From assembly GCA_902493615.1 (NCBI GenBank), contig CABUQK010000007.1, positions 1 through 32,708 on the forward strand: 32,708 nucleotides of DNA. Direction: 5' to 3'. Under the pieces are notes generated by a model. The model did not search any database, was not told where the DNA came from, and saw only the letters and a program-made list of their open reading frames with translations. This DNA comes from an uncultured Collinsella sp. (GTDB lineage: Bacteria > Actinomycetota > Coriobacteriia > Coriobacteriales > Coriobacteriaceae). Below, one piece after another: positions 32,149 to 32,708 of this stretch. Position 1 is the stretch's first letter; each line of letters begins with the position of its first letter. The position numbers and the translations under genes were made by a program.

Positions 32149-32616
32149 ATGGACGACCAAAACCAGAACAATATGTTTATGCCGACGCAGGGCGAAGATA
32201 CTTCTACGCAGCCGCCACGGTTCCATCGCCCCCACATCTCGCAAGAGCCCATTAATGATCCGGAGCCCGAGTATGTGACGAGAAATCGATATCAAACACT
32301 CGAGGATGCCCAAACGGGACGTAAACATATGGGCGTCGCCTCGGGGGACCCTGTATATCTGAAAGACGCACCATTATCTAAAAACAGCGCAGCTAGTGAT
32401 GAGCCACTGAAAGCATCCGCCGCACATCAACAAAGAGGTCCACGACCCAAACAAACCTTGACGCATTCGGCTCGCTATCTCGAAACACCAAAACAGGGAA
32501 AATCAATCTTCGTTTCGACAAGTAAACGACGCAAGCAGCATCGACTGACAATCCTGCTTTTGATCATTGCGGTCATAGCAGTTGCCCTTGTTATTAGATT
32601 TATCTTCTTTAAATAA
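32149..32616 (+). CDS. Small tail-anchored membrane protein of unknown function
   Basis: A 155-residue protein with no recognised domain. Residues 1-125 are polar, Gln/Pro/Asp-rich at the start and Lys/Ser-rich later, with little predicted fold. KSIFVSTSKRRKQHR (118-132) is a basic stretch before a single membrane segment at about 133-153 (LTILLLIIAVIAVALVIRFIF), ending one residue before the stop. With the positive patch inside, the body should be cytoplasmic and the C-terminus in the membrane. AAAGGG precedes ATG 32149. The gene region is less GC-rich than most of the window. It is divergent from hsp20 across an AT-rich region. Confidence 0.65.
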   Translation: MDDQNQNNMFMPTQGEDTSTQPPRFHRPHISQEPINDPEPEYVTRNRYQTLEDAQTGRKHMGVASGDPVYLKDAPLSKNSAASDEPLKASAAHQQRGPRPKQTLTHSARYLETPKQGKSIFVSTSKRRKQHRLTILLLIIAVIAVALVIRFIFFK

Positions 32617-32662
32617 AGGCTCAATACTAAAAACGATAAGATCGTCTGGTGTAATTGAGTCA

Positions 32663-32708
32663 TTTACGCCCCGTAAACGCAAAAAAGGGGGAGGCCGCGA
32701 CTCCAGTC
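32663..32708. terminator. Terminator cut by the window end, with a small palindrome before it
   Basis: TTTACG-CCC-CGTAAA (32663-32677) is a small palindrome. Then AAAAAAGGGGGAGGCCGCG leads into GACT-CC-AGTC (32699-32708), the apex of a hairpin whose right arm lies beyond the window. By analogy to other terminators here the missing arm should read CGCGGCCTCCCCC with a T-run. This is inference from a half structure. Confidence 0.4.

Overview
The window reads as ordinary chromosome of a high-GC, gut-type actinobacterium of the class Coriobacteriia, most likely Collinsella or a close relative. This assignment is an inference from gene content, high GC, third-position bias that leaves long antisense frames open, and protein style; no 16S or other marker gene is present. 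I see no phage, integrase, CRISPR array, rRNA or tRNA. There are 28 protein genes, most of them metabolic, transport or housekeeping.

Left part (1-9850): a marR-ABC-ABC operon on the minus strand (heterodimeric exporter with one degenerate ATP site, and a repeated operator-like motif at its promoter); a small unknown protein; a nitroreductase; a single-pass membrane protein of unknown function; a Fis-type regulator with a broken Walker A; a YeiH-type exporter; and a divergent GntR/FCD regulator.

Middle (9850-17200): glmS, with three ATACCA/TGGTAT half-sites at its promoter, lies between two inverted copies of a 42-bp element. Then come a LacI-type regulator with a likely autoregulatory operator, a HAD phosphatase, an orphan larE-type sulfur transferase convergent with a ModD-type phosphoribosyltransferase, and a membrane-anchored or secreted DNA/RNA endonuclease.

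Right part (17200-32708): an EF-G-like GTPase with degenerate G3 and G4 motifs; a three-gene polar amino acid ABC importer with a Tat lipoprotein receptor and an operator-like palindrome in its leader; a 139-bp perfect-armed palindrome; an RlmD-type rRNA methyltransferase; a PHP phosphoesterase; a class I aminotransferase; the conserved tilS-hpt-ftsH cluster; a YycJ-type metallo-hydrolase; Hsp20; and a small tail-anchored protein. The window ends inside what looks like a terminator.

The least explained structure is not a gene. It is a set of six dispersed palindromes (81-109, 5643-5677, 9752-9793, 11878-11908, 11936-11977, 25997-26056) that share a GGGACAG/CTGTCCC-like core but have different outer arms. 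Three of them abut a stop codon. They look like REP/BIME-type repeats. I found no clear undescribed multi-gene system; the best leads are this repeat family, the large palindrome, the glmS operator and flanks, and the larE/modD pairing.
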